From Thermodesulfobacteriota bacterium (GTDB lineage Bacteria; Desulfobacterota; Thermodesulfobacteria; Thermodesulfobacteriales; Thermodesulfatatoraceae): a DNA stretch of 5,003 nucleotides. The translations under genes were made by a program, and so were the position numbers. Where the stretch lies: contig JAADCO010000030.1 of the NCBI GenBank assembly GCA_013154385.1, forward strand, positions 1 to 5,003. The letters run 5' to 3'. Each line of letters begins with the position of its first letter. Positions within the stretch are counted from its first letter, which is position 1. The notes under the pieces are model-generated. The model was not told where the DNA came from. It ran no database searches and worked only from the letters and a program-made list of their open reading frames with translations. Below are positions 1-5,003 of this stretch, piece after piece.

Positions 1-2
1 TT

Positions 3-1097
3 AGCGGTCTGGTATTGGCGGCCAAGCCTTACAAGATTGGAGCCCTCTTCTCCATCACCGGCCCCACCTCCTTCATCGGCGAACCCGAAAGGAACACCCT
101 GGTGATGCTGGTTGACGAGGTCAACAAGAAGGGCGGGATAAACGGCCATCCCCTCGAGGTGATCATCTACGACACCGAGGGAGACGAAACCAACGCGGTG
201 AAGAAGATCACCAAGCTGAGCGTCCAGGACAAGGTACTTGCCATCATCGGCCCGAGCCGCACGGGAACCACTCTGGCGGTGATCCCCTTTGTCGAGCGCT
301 ACAAGGTGCCCCTCATCTCGTGTGCGGCGGGGGTTAAGATCACCGAGCCGGTGAAACCCTGGGTCTTCAAGGTGCCCCAGACCGACCGCATGGCCGTAAA
401 GCGCATCTACGGCTACTGCAACGAAAAGGGCTACAAGAAGGTCGCCATCATCACCGTGTCCACGGGTTTCGGCCAGAGCGGAAGGGAACAGCTCAAGATG
501 CTCGCCCCCAAGTACGGCATCGAGATCGTGGCCGACGAGATCTTTGGCCCCAAAGATGTGGACATGACCCCTCAGCTCACCCGTATCAGGGCCAAGAACC
601 CCGACGCCGTCATCTGCTGGGGAACGAATCCCGGCCCGGCCATCGTGGCCAAGAACATGCGTCAGCTCGGGATGAAACAGCAGCTTTTCATGAGCCACGG
701 GGTGGCCTCCAAACGCTTCATCGCCCTGGCCGGTGAGGCCGCCGAGGGCATCATCCTCCCCGCCGGGAAGATCCTGGTGGCTGATCAGCTCCCGGACAGC
801 GATCCGCAGAAGAAGGTCATCCTCGACTACATCGCCAAGTACAAGGCCCGCTACGGTGAAGAGCCTTCGGCCTTTGGAGGCCACGCCTACGACGCCTTCC
901 TGCTCCTCTCCAAGGCGCTCGAGAAGGCCGGTCCTGACCGGGCCAAGATACGCGACGCCCTGGAGAACCTCAAAGGCGTGGTGGGCATCCACGGCATCTT
1001 CAACATGAGCCCTCAGGATCACAACGGTCTCGACGAAAAAGAGGCCTTCGTCCTCGTTCGCATCCACAACGGCGACTGGGAACTCCTCGAGAAATAA
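3..1097 (+). CDS. ABC transporter solute-binding protein, branched-chain amino acid (LivK/LivJ) type, 5'-truncated by window edge
   Basis: This is a periplasmic binding protein of the type 1 fold (Peripla_BP_6/LivK family) that would capture a small solute and hand it to the LivH/LivM channel encoded downstream. The frame is open to the left edge. Codons before the TTG at 15 read S-G-L-V, and the stretch SGLVLA followed by AKPYKIG looks like the end of a signal peptide cut after VLA. The TTG is therefore probably an internal Leu codon and the true start lies outside the window. Counting that TTG as residue 1, the mature N-terminus carries the family's opening strand and G-P turn (SITGP, 13-17), then IIGPSRTGTT (77-86) and the PLIS strand (99-102) of the ligand pocket, and the protein runs to residue 360, near full family length. 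The substrate is not readable from sequence: branched-chain amino acids are the default, but this family also binds amides, urea and aromatic acids. Confidence 0.9.
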   Translation, partial: SGLVLAAKPYKIGALFSITGPTSFIGEPERNTLVMLVDEVNKKGGINGHPLEVIIYDTEGDETNAVKKITKLSVQDKVLAIIGPSRTGTTLAVIPFVERYKVPLISCAAGVKITEPVKPWVFKVPQTDRMAVKRIYGYCNEKGYKKVAIITVSTGFGQSGREQLKMLAPKYGIEIVADEIFGPKDVDMTPQLTRIRAKNPDAVICWGTNPGPAIVAKNMRQLGMKQQLFMSHGVASKRFIALAGEAAEGIILPAGKILVADQLPDSDPQKKVILDYIAKYKARYGEEPSAFGGHAYDAFLLLSKALEKAGPDRAKIRDALENLKGVVGIHGIFNMSPQDHNGLDEKEAFVLVRIHNGDWELLEK

Positions 1098-1103
1098 ACG
1101 CCA

Positions 1104-1126
1104 AAGCCCGGCCTTGGGCCGGGCTT
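1104..1126 (+). other. GC-rich intergenic hairpin between binding-protein and permease genes
   Basis: A perfect 10-bp stem (1104-1113 with 1117-1126) closes a 3-base loop seven bases after the binding-protein stop codon. Outside the stem, CC at 1101-1102 can pair with GG at 1127-1128 around a bulged A. No T-tract follows; the next T-run is at 1143-1146. It is therefore a poor classic intrinsic terminator. In binding-protein-dependent transport operons, hairpins at this position are known to stabilise the upstream message or let only part of transcription through, giving more binding protein than permease. That role here is inferred from position. Confidence 0.65.
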
Positions 1127-1186
1127 GGCTTCCCCGCCAACCTGTTTTAAAGTCAGCCCGCTGAATATCCTTAAGAGACGATTTAA

Positions 1187-2062
1187 ATGGGTGAAATTCT
1201 TCAGTACCTCCTCTCGGGTCTCACGAGCGGGGCCATCTACGCCCTGATCGCCCTGGGTTTCACCATCATCTACAACGCCACCGAGGTCATCAACTTCGCC
1301 CAGGGCGAGTTCGTCATGCTCGGGGCCATGTTCATGGCCACCTTCCTCGGGAAACTGGGGCTCCCGCTTCCGGTGGCCTTCGCCCTTTCGGTGGGACTCA
1401 CCGCCCTTGTGGGGCTTTTGGTCGAAAGGCTCACCATCTATCCCGCCCGGAGGGCCAGCACCATCACCCTCATCATCATCACCATCGGCGTTTCCATCCT
1501 CCTCAAGGGCCTGGCCATGTTCATCTGGGGGAAGGACTCCCTGCCCGTGCCGGCCTTCGTGGGGGAGAAACCCATCAGCCTCTTTGGGGCGACCATCATC
1601 CCGCAGAGCATTCTCATCCTCATCGTGGCGCTCGCCTCGGTCCTGGGGCTTGAGTTCTTCTTCCGGCACACGACCACGGGCAAGGCCATGCGGGCCTGCG
1701 CCGCCAATCGTCTGGCCGCCAGACTCCTCGGCATAAGGGTCGAACCCCTCATCATGCTGGCCTTCGGGGTCTCCGCGGGTCTTTCGGCCGTGGCCGGGGT
1801 CATCATCTCCCCCATCACCTTTGCCACCTACGACATGGGCACCATGCTGGGGCTCAAGGGGTTCGCCGCCGCGGTCCTCGGGGGGCTCACCTCAAGCTTC
1901 GGCGCCGTGGCCGGGGGCTTCCTCCTGGGCATCCTGGAATCCCTGGCAGCGGGCTTCATCTCTTCGGCCTACAAGGACGCCGCGGCCTTCGTCATCCTCC
2001 TCCTCATGCTCTTCCTCAAGCCTGAAGGCCTCTTTGGCCAAGGAGAGATCAAAAAGCTATGA
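1187..2062 (+). CDS. livH: Branched-chain amino acid-type ABC transporter permease, LivH family
   Basis: This inner-membrane permease forms one half of the transport channel with the LivM product. The 291-residue length is normal for LivH. Visible family landmarks are the early helix followed by NFAQGE (36-41), the cytoplasmic ATPase-coupling loop TTTGKAMRACAAN (162-174) running into the LGIRV segment, the glycine-rich KGFAAAVLGGL (224-234), and the C-terminal LKPEGLFG (277-284). Most of the chain is hydrophobic, with roughly eight membrane segments. The ATG at 1187 has only a weak ribosome-binding site (AAGAGA, 1173-1178), but the protein starts as LivH proteins usually do. It ends in an ATGA overlap with livM, so the two are very probably translated together. 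The nearest relative by function could be any LivH-like permease, and the substrate depends on the binding protein. Confidence 0.93.
   Translation: MGEILQYLLSGLTSGAIYALIALGFTIIYNATEVINFAQGEFVMLGAMFMATFLGKLGLPLPVAFALSVGLTALVGLLVERLTIYPARRASTITLIIITIGVSILLKGLAMFIWGKDSLPVPAFVGEKPISLFGATIIPQSILILIVALASVLGLEFFFRHTTTGKAMRACAANRLAARLLGIRVEPLIMLAFGVSAGLSAVAGVIISPITFATYDMGTMLGLKGFAAAVLGGLTSSFGAVAGGFLLGILESLAAGFISSAYKDAAAFVILLLMLFLKPEGLFGQGEIKKL
2040..2047 (+). promoter_or_regulatory. Ribosome-binding site of livM, inside the end of livH
   Basis: AAGGAGAG lies 11 bases before the ATG at 2059 and within the last codons of livH. It is the strongest Shine-Dalgarno-like site in the cluster and supports the ATG at 2059, whose first two bases overlap the livH stop as ATGA. 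Confidence 0.7.
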
Positions 2063-3024
2063 AGACCAACTATCTCCTCTGGTCCCTATTGGCGGTGGGT
2101 CTCTTCTCCTTCGGGGTCCTCAACACCAACGACTATTTCTTCAACGTGCTCAACGTCCTTGGTCTCAACGGACTCATCGTCATCGGCCTGGCCCTGCTCA
2201 TGGGGTACGCGGGGCAGGTCTCCCTCGGGCACGCCGCTTTTTACGGCCTCGGGGCCTACACTTCGGGAATACTCACGGCCAAATACGGCCTTTCGCCCCT
2301 TTTGGGGCTCTTCGCCGCCCAGGCGGTGGTCCTGGCCTCCGCGCTCCTCATAGGTCTTCCGTCCCTGAGGCTCAAGGGGCACTATCTGGCCATGGCCACC
2401 CTGGGCTTTGGCGTGATCGTTCACGTCATCTTCAAGGAAACCATCTCCCTTACCGGCGGCCCCTCCGGCCTGGTGGGCATCCCCCCTCTTGAGGTCTTCG
2501 GGTTCACCTTTTTTTCGAGCCGCCAGTACTTCTTCCTCATCTGGGCCGTGCTCCTCCTGACCCTCCTCTTTTCCCTGCACTTGGCCCATTCCCCCTTTGG
2601 TCGGGCGCTTCTCGCCCTGCACGACAGTGAAGCCGCGACCCAGGCCCTCGGATACGACACCGGTCGCCTCAAGTTGATCGTCTTCCTGCTCTCCGCCTCC
2701 TTCGCCGGTCTGGCCGGGAGCCTCTACGCCCATTTCGCCATGTTCATCAGCCCCACGAGCTTTACCTTCCTGCACTCCGTAAAACTGGTGACCATGGTCG
2801 TCATCGGCGGCGTGGCCAGCCTCTGGGGCGCCCTGATCGGGGCCGGGGTGCTCTCCGTGCTTCCGGAAGTGCTCACCGTGTTCGAGGATTACGACGTCCT
2901 CATCTTTGGTGTTATTCTTGTCGTAATCATGATATTCTTGCCGGAGGGGCTCCTTAAAGGACTGACTACCATCTGGCAGAAGAGGAAATTCCATGGCCAA
3001 ACTCAAGATTCGCTATCTCGGTGA
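2059..3024 (+). CDS. livM: Branched-chain amino acid-type ABC transporter permease, LivM family
   Basis: This second inner-membrane permease pairs with LivH to form the translocation path. Its 321 residues match the shorter bacterial LivM proteins. Family landmarks in order: GYAGQVSLGHAAFYGLGAY (49-67), LRLKGHYLAMATLGFG (103-118), the TGGPSGL turn (132-138), the coupling loop SPFGRALLALHDSEAA (178-193) followed by LGYD, GGVASLWGALIGA (250-262), and LPEGL (294-298) near the end. Many hydrophobic segments cover the protein. After LPEGL there is a basic, hydrophilic tail of about 20 residues; its last 11 codons overlap def. The next gene is not livG or livF, so the ATPase partners must be upstream of the window or elsewhere in the genome. 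Confidence 0.93.
   Translation: MKTNYLLWSLLAVGLFSFGVLNTNDYFFNVLNVLGLNGLIVIGLALLMGYAGQVSLGHAAFYGLGAYTSGILTAKYGLSPLLGLFAAQAVVLASALLIGLPSLRLKGHYLAMATLGFGVIVHVIFKETISLTGGPSGLVGIPPLEVFGFTFFSSRQYFFLIWAVLLLTLLFSLHLAHSPFGRALLALHDSEAATQALGYDTGRLKLIVFLLSASFAGLAGSLYAHFAMFISPTSFTFLHSVKLVTMVVIGGVASLWGALIGAGVLSVLPEVLTVFEDYDVLIFGVILVVIMIFLPEGLLKGLTTIWQKRKFHGQTQDSLSR
2981..2988 (+). promoter_or_regulatory. Ribosome-binding site of def, inside livM
   Basis: AGAGGAAA ends four bases before the ATG at 2993 and lies wholly within livM coding sequence. It is a modest Shine-Dalgarno site. Together with a start that matches the usual def N-terminus, it supports the 32-base overlap between the two genes. Confidence 0.5.
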
Positions 3025-3496
3025 TCCGGTTCTGCGGGAAAAGGCCCAACCCGTCGAGGAAATAGACGAGGACCTCCAGCGCCTCATAGACGACATGGCC
3101 GAGACCATGTACGACGCCAAGGGCCTGGGGTTAGCGGCCAATCAGGTCGGCGAGACCAAACGCCTCTTCATCCTCGACCTCTCGCAAAAGGAAGGGAAAC
3201 CGGAGCTCCTGGTCTTCATCAACCCGGAGATAGTCGAAGCCGAAGGGAAAGTCGAGGAAGAAGAGGGTTGCCTGAGCATCCCCGGCTATTCCGCCAAGGT
3301 AAGACGTCACGCCAAGGTTCTGGTGAAGGCCCTCGACAGAGAGGGGAAACCGTTTGAAATGGAGCTTGAAGGCCTGGGAGCCAGGGCCGTCCAGCACGAA
3401 CTGGACCATCTGAACGGCATCCTCTACGTGGACCACCTCTCCACCCTAAAAAAGCAGCTTTTTAAGAGATGGTGGAAGAAACACCGACCAAAGTAA
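2993..3496 (+). CDS. def: Peptide deformylase
   Basis: This cytoplasmic metalloenzyme removes the formyl group from the N-terminal methionine of newly made proteins and is normally essential in bacteria. All three defining motifs are present: motif 1 GLGLAANQ (44-51), motif 2 EGCLS (91-95) and motif 3 QHELDH (134-139). From family knowledge, Cys93, His135 and His139 bind the metal, Glu136 is the catalytic base and Gln51 contacts the substrate. At 167 residues it has the ordinary length for a type 1 enzyme, with a basic tail (KRWWKKHRPK). Asn in place of the common Thr before Gln51 is an accepted variant. The gene overlaps livM by 32 bases, so it is probably in the same message. This is an unusual partner, since def often sits beside fmt. 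A long inverted repeat begins five bases after its stop. Confidence 0.97.
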   Translation: MAKLKIRYLGDPVLREKAQPVEEIDEDLQRLIDDMAETMYDAKGLGLAANQVGETKRLFILDLSQKEGKPELLVFINPEIVEAEGKVEEEEGCLSIPGYSAKVRRHAKVLVKALDREGKPFEMELEGLGARAVQHELDHLNGILYVDHLSTLKKQLFKRWWKKHRPK

Positions 3497-3501
3497 AAGA
3501 A

Positions 3502-3567
3502 CACCAGCGGGCCTCCTAGTGCGGGAGGGGCGGGCTCTCGACAACTTAAAAGGAGGGCCCGCTGGTG
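3502..3567. repeat. Long imperfect inverted repeat immediately after def, with an alternative fold
   Basis: The arm at 3502-3517 pairs with 3551-3567 as 11 bp plus 5 bp around one bulged G (3556), enclosing a 33-base loop. The same right arm can instead pair with 3530-3539, giving a 10-bp stem with 3553-3562 (one G-T/G-U pair) and a 13-base loop, while 3512-3516 and 3524-3528 form a small CCTCC/GGAGG hairpin. The long and short folds exclude each other. On the plus strand no T-tract follows, so it may protect the def message 3' end or act as a weak terminator. On the minus strand the hairpin is followed by TTCTTTTA (3501-3494), so it could also stop leftward transcription before it enters def. 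It might equally be a dispersed repeat element; one copy is seen here. Confidence 0.6.
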
Positions 3568-3605
3568 GTAGACCAGACACCATCCCCCACCTCGATTTCA
3601 GCAAC

Positions 3606-3637
3606 AAAAAAAGCCCTTGGGTTTTCCCCAAGGGCTT
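3606..3637 (-). terminator. Strong intrinsic terminator for leftward transcription
   Basis: An 11-bp perfect stem (3611-3621 with 3627-3637) closes a 5-base loop. Read on the minus strand it is followed directly by seven T residues (3612-3606, the first two overlapping the stem base), the classic intrinsic terminator form. On the plus strand the hairpin is followed by CCGTGG, so it is not a good terminator for def. The peroxidase gene already has its own terminator further right, so this one seems to serve the leftward promoter at 3660-3687 or to act as a backup. Confidence 0.85.
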
Positions 3638-3653
3638 CCGTGGCCCTCAAGCC
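3606..3653 (-). ncRNA. Candidate very short leftward RNA (about 48 nt)
   Basis: A transcript starting about seven bases after the predicted -10 and ending at the T-tract would be roughly 48 nt, most of it the terminator hairpin. Its first bases include GGCTT (3652-3648), which could pair with AAGCC (3637-3633) in the terminator stem and so compete with it. I recognise no RNA family. It may be a small RNA, an abortive leader or a promoter kept in check by a terminator. No product or target can be read from sequence, so this is a low-confidence call resting only on the promoter-plus-terminator pair. Confidence 0.25.
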
Positions 3654-3659
3654 AGTCTC

Positions 3660-3687
3660 ATTTTATCTTTTTGATGCTGCCTGTCAA
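3660..3687 (-). promoter_or_regulatory. Predicted sigma70-type promoter, leftward
   Basis: On the minus strand a perfect -35 hexamer TTGACA (3687-3682) is followed after 16 bases by TAAAAT (3665-3660), five of six matches to TATAAT. A purine start would fall near 3653-3652. A second TTGACA occurs 16 bases further upstream (3703-3698), without a matching -10. A chance match is more likely in AT-rich DNA, but the agreement is good and the position, between two leftward terminators, makes an independent transcript plausible. Confidence 0.5.
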
Positions 3688-3780
3688 TAACTTTGTTTGT
3701 CAAGATAGCCTGGCAAAGGCTTTTGATAAAATTCTTATCGCTTTTATCCACAAATTTGTTGACGATTTTGTAAAAGTCCC
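3661..3780. other. AT-rich intergenic island with short inverted repeats
   Basis: By hand count 40 of these 120 bases are G or C (33%), against visibly GC-rich flanks. It contains TTTTATC twice in direct orientation (3661-3667, 3742-3748) and once inverted (GATAAAA, 3725-3731), the interrupted palindrome GATAA-5-TTATC (3725-3739) and the perfect palindrome ACAAATTTGT (3750-3759). No credible coding sequence with a ribosome-binding site is present on either strand. The composition suits a promoter or protein-binding region, or a remnant of imported DNA. Confidence 0.5.
3744..3752 (+). promoter_or_regulatory. Perfect DnaA-box sequence TTATCCACA
   Basis: TTATCCACA matches the canonical high-affinity DnaA box (TTATNCACA) exactly and lies in the AT-rich island. 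I see only one perfect copy, and no origin-associated genes (dnaA, dnaN, parAB, mnmG, rpmH) nearby, so an origin is not supported. A single box could titrate DnaA, mark a regulated promoter or be chance. Confidence 0.35.
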
Positions 3781-3811
3781 AAAAATGGAAAGCCCGACCC
3801 GGAGGTCGGGC
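3781..3811 (-). terminator. Intrinsic terminator of the diheme peroxidase gene
   Basis: An 8-bp perfect GC-rich stem (3792-3799 with 3804-3811) closes a 4-base loop. On the minus strand it is followed by TTTCCATTTTT (3791-3781). It begins about 41 bases after the peroxidase stop codon, the expected place for that gene's terminator. The T-tract is interrupted, so some read-through is possible. Confidence 0.7.
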
Positions 3812-3842
3812 GGAGAAGGCCCCGAAAGTGTGGGCTCAAGGA

Positions 3843-3859
3843 CCGCTAGCGATTAGCGG
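3843..3859. repeat. Small inverted repeat across the peroxidase stop codon
   Basis: CCGCTA (3843-3848) and TAGCGG (3854-3859) are exact inverted copies around a 5-base loop that overlaps the stop codon of the leftward gene. There is no T-tract on either side. It might stabilise the message end or be chance. Confidence 0.3.
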
Positions 3860-4998
3860 CGCGGACCTCTGTTCCGATGCGGACCCTTGGCCCCTCCCAT
3901 ACCGCACTCGTCGGTAAGGGTCTGGAGGAAGGCCACGATGTCGTCGATGTCCTGATCGGAAAGACCCATGTTGCCCACGTCCGTGGAGAGGTTCATGTTC
4001 ACCTCGGGTTCGGGCCAGTCGCCTACGTCACGGGAATTGTGGAAGGCAACCATGTCCCGAAGGTTGGCGAAGTAACCGTTGTGCCCGTAAGGCGGAGTGA
4101 TGGCCACGTTGCGCAGGGTGGGCACCTTGAACTTGCCGTAGTGGGCCGCGTAGTTGGGGTCACCGATGATGGGAGAGTCGCTGTTGTAATCGCTCTCCAG
4201 GAAACCACCCAAACCGAGGTCCGTTCCCTTGTCCGCCAGAAGCGGGTTAGCCGGGAGACCGATGTTGTGATAGGAGTAGTCGGTGAAAAGCGGCGGAGTT
4301 CCGTCCGGACCAGGCTCCGCGGAGTGGCACTTGGAGCAGTGAACCTTGAAGAGCTCGAAACCGCGCCTCTCCTGCTCGTTCAACTCGCCGCGGTCGAAAC
4401 GGGAGCAGAACCTCTGCACCGCGGAGGAACGCTCGAAAGCGGCGATGGCCATGGCGAAGTAGTCGTAGGCCTGATCCACGTCATCCAGCGCGTCGGGACC
4501 AAAGACCCGGAGGAAGAGATTGACGTAGGGCGCATTGCGGATGACCTCTACCACCGCCTCTTTGCTCGGCATGTTCATCTCCACCGGGTTGAGCGGAGGA
4601 CCCTGAGCCTGCTCGGCCAGAGGATCACCGAGGATCCAGCCCGTGGCGCGGCCATCCCAGAACATACCACCCACGTAAGTGCCCTTGGCTTCGTCGTAGT
4701 GAAGCTTCGGGCTGTAACCGCAATAGGCCGCCGTGGGAGAGTTGCGGTTACCCGTGCTCACCCCGTCGTCACCAACGGAGACCACGGAGTTCTCGGGATC
4801 GGCCACGTTGGCCGGATCCACGAAGGCCAGATGACGGTCGTGACAGGTGTTACAGGACTGCGTGCCGTTGCGAGAGAAATTCGGATCCATGAACATCTTC
4901 ATGCCGAGACGTTCAATGGGGGTTAAGCGACCCGCATACACCAGGGACGCCATACCCAAAATCATTACGAAAACACCCAACCTCACTAAAAACTTCAT
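3853..4998 (-). CDS. Periplasmic diheme cytochrome c peroxidase / MauG-family protein
   Basis: This 381-residue exported protein belongs to the bacterial diheme cytochrome c peroxidase/MauG superfamily, which uses two covalently bound c-haems either to reduce hydrogen peroxide or to oxidise protein side chains. Residues 1-22 form a signal peptide (basic start, hydrophobic core, VYA before the predicted cut). Haem sites are CNTCH (49-53) and CSKCH (221-225). Other landmarks are GNRNSPTA (83-90), FWDGRA (113-118), EQAQGP and NPVEM (129-141) and KVPTLRN (291-297) followed by PYGHNGYF. Gln130, Pro134 and Glu140 have the spacing of MauG Gln103, Pro107 and Glu113. The position usually Met in peroxidases or Tyr in MauG appears to be His320 (AFHN). 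The C-terminus is basic with an extra Cys365. The ATG at 4998 starts a good signal peptide; its ribosome-binding site is outside the window. Peroxidase versus MauG-like activity cannot be decided. Confidence 0.93.
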   Translation of the reverse strand: MKFLVRLGVFVMILGMASLVYAGRLTPIERLGMKMFMDPNFSRNGTQSCNTCHDRHLAFVDPANVADPENSVVSVGDDGVSTGNRNSPTAAYCGYSPKLHYDEAKGTYVGGMFWDGRATGWILGDPLAEQAQGPPLNPVEMNMPSKEAVVEVIRNAPYVNLFLRVFGPDALDDVDQAYDYFAMAIAAFERSSAVQRFCSRFDRGELNEQERRGFELFKVHCSKCHSAEPGPDGTPPLFTDYSYHNIGLPANPLLADKGTDLGLGGFLESDYNSDSPIIGDPNYAAHYGKFKVPTLRNVAITPPYGHNGYFANLRDMVAFHNSRDVGDWPEPEVNMNLSTDVGNMGLSDQDIDDIVAFLQTLTDECGMGGAKGPHRNRGPRR

Positions 4999-5003
4999 GC
5001 AAA

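Noticed and set aside
1143..1186. Separate promoter for livH in the 89-base gap
   Set aside because: TTTTAA-like and TATCCT-like hexamers can be found but match poorly, and the gap is better explained by transcription from upstream of the binding-protein gene.
1019..1669. 216-codon open frame on the minus strand spanning the end of the binding-protein gene and the start of livH
   Set aside because: It crosses the intergenic hairpin and two well-supported genes, and its product is a Gly/Glu/Asp/His-rich low-complexity chain.
2086..3006. 306-codon open frame on the minus strand over livM
   Set aside because: It mirrors livM, whose family motifs are unmistakable. The antisense product is rich in Gly, Glu, Asp and His with no recognisable domain, as expected from the complement of a GC-rich membrane-protein gene.
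3497..3640. tRNA, SRP RNA or tmRNA in the structured region after def
   Set aside because: I looked for a T-arm GTTCGA-type loop, a CCA end and the SRP GGAA tetraloop region on both strands and found no consistent cloverleaf or known core.
3711..3726. Sigma54 (-24/-12) promoter starting TGGCAAA on the plus strand
   Set aside because: The -12 GC is missing at the required distance, leaving only half of the consensus.
3645..3752. Short minus-strand frame (about 34 codons from a GTG near 3752) through the AT-rich island
   Set aside because: There is no Shine-Dalgarno sequence before the GTG, and the frame overlaps the predicted promoter elements. It looks like a chance open frame.
3661..3780. 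Replication origin
   Set aside because: Only one perfect DnaA box is seen, and no dnaA, dnaN, mnmG, parAB or rep gene is nearby. The site is reported as a single box only.
3497..3852. CRISPR array or insertion-sequence remnant
   Set aside because: There are no regularly spaced direct repeats and no transposase fragments, and the inverted repeat at 3502-3567 has no flanking target duplication that I could see.
3617..3856. 79-codon open frame on the plus strand through the AT-rich island
   Set aside because: Its TTG start lies inside a terminator stem with no ribosome-binding site, and the end runs antisense through the peroxidase terminator. Composition follows the DNA, with no recognisable fold.
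3877..4926. 349-codon open frame on the plus strand over the peroxidase gene
   Set aside because: It is the antisense of a clear diheme protein. The translation is a low-complexity run of Val, Gly, His and Arg with no motif or credible ribosome-binding site.

Overview
The window looks like a GC-rich, Gram-negative chromosome segment. A periplasmic solute-binding protein with the end of a signal peptide and an exported diheme cytochrome c protein both imply a periplasm. Overall gene style (Liv-type cassette, MauG/CCP-type peroxidase, Lys/Glu-rich peptide deformylase) would fit a thermophilic member of Desulfobacterota/Thermodesulfobacteriota. That placement is an impression from the protein sequences and not a demonstrated assignment.

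Layout. The left two thirds is a rightward gene cluster. It starts with the 3' part of a branched-chain-amino-acid-type ABC solute-binding protein gene, cut by the left edge. After an 89-base gap carrying a strong GC hairpin come the two permease genes livH and livM, joined by an ATGA overlap. The peptide deformylase gene def follows, overlapping the end of livM by 32 bases. The two ATPase genes (livG, livF) that complete such a transporter are not in the window. From the right edge a leftward gene encodes a diheme cytochrome c peroxidase/MauG-family protein with a signal peptide and two CXXCH haem sites, so def and the peroxidase gene converge.

The 356-base convergent intergenic region (3497-3852) is the least ordinary part. 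It holds a long inverted repeat directly after def, two leftward intrinsic terminators, and between those a 33% GC island with a good leftward sigma70-type promoter, a perfect DnaA-box sequence and several short inverted repeats. The promoter sits about 40 bases upstream of one of the terminators, so the simplest reading is a very short leftward RNA or a regulatory/replication-protein site. Neither is proven.

How the genes work together: the binding protein would capture a small solute in the periplasm and deliver it to the LivH-LivM channel, powered by ATPases encoded elsewhere. Def is a housekeeping enzyme that removes the formyl group from new proteins and appears to be co-transcribed with the permease genes without an obvious functional link. 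The peroxidase-like protein is a separate periplasmic redox unit. I see no clear evidence of a new defence or mobile system; the candidates for novelty are the intergenic region and the unusual haem-ligand position in the peroxidase.
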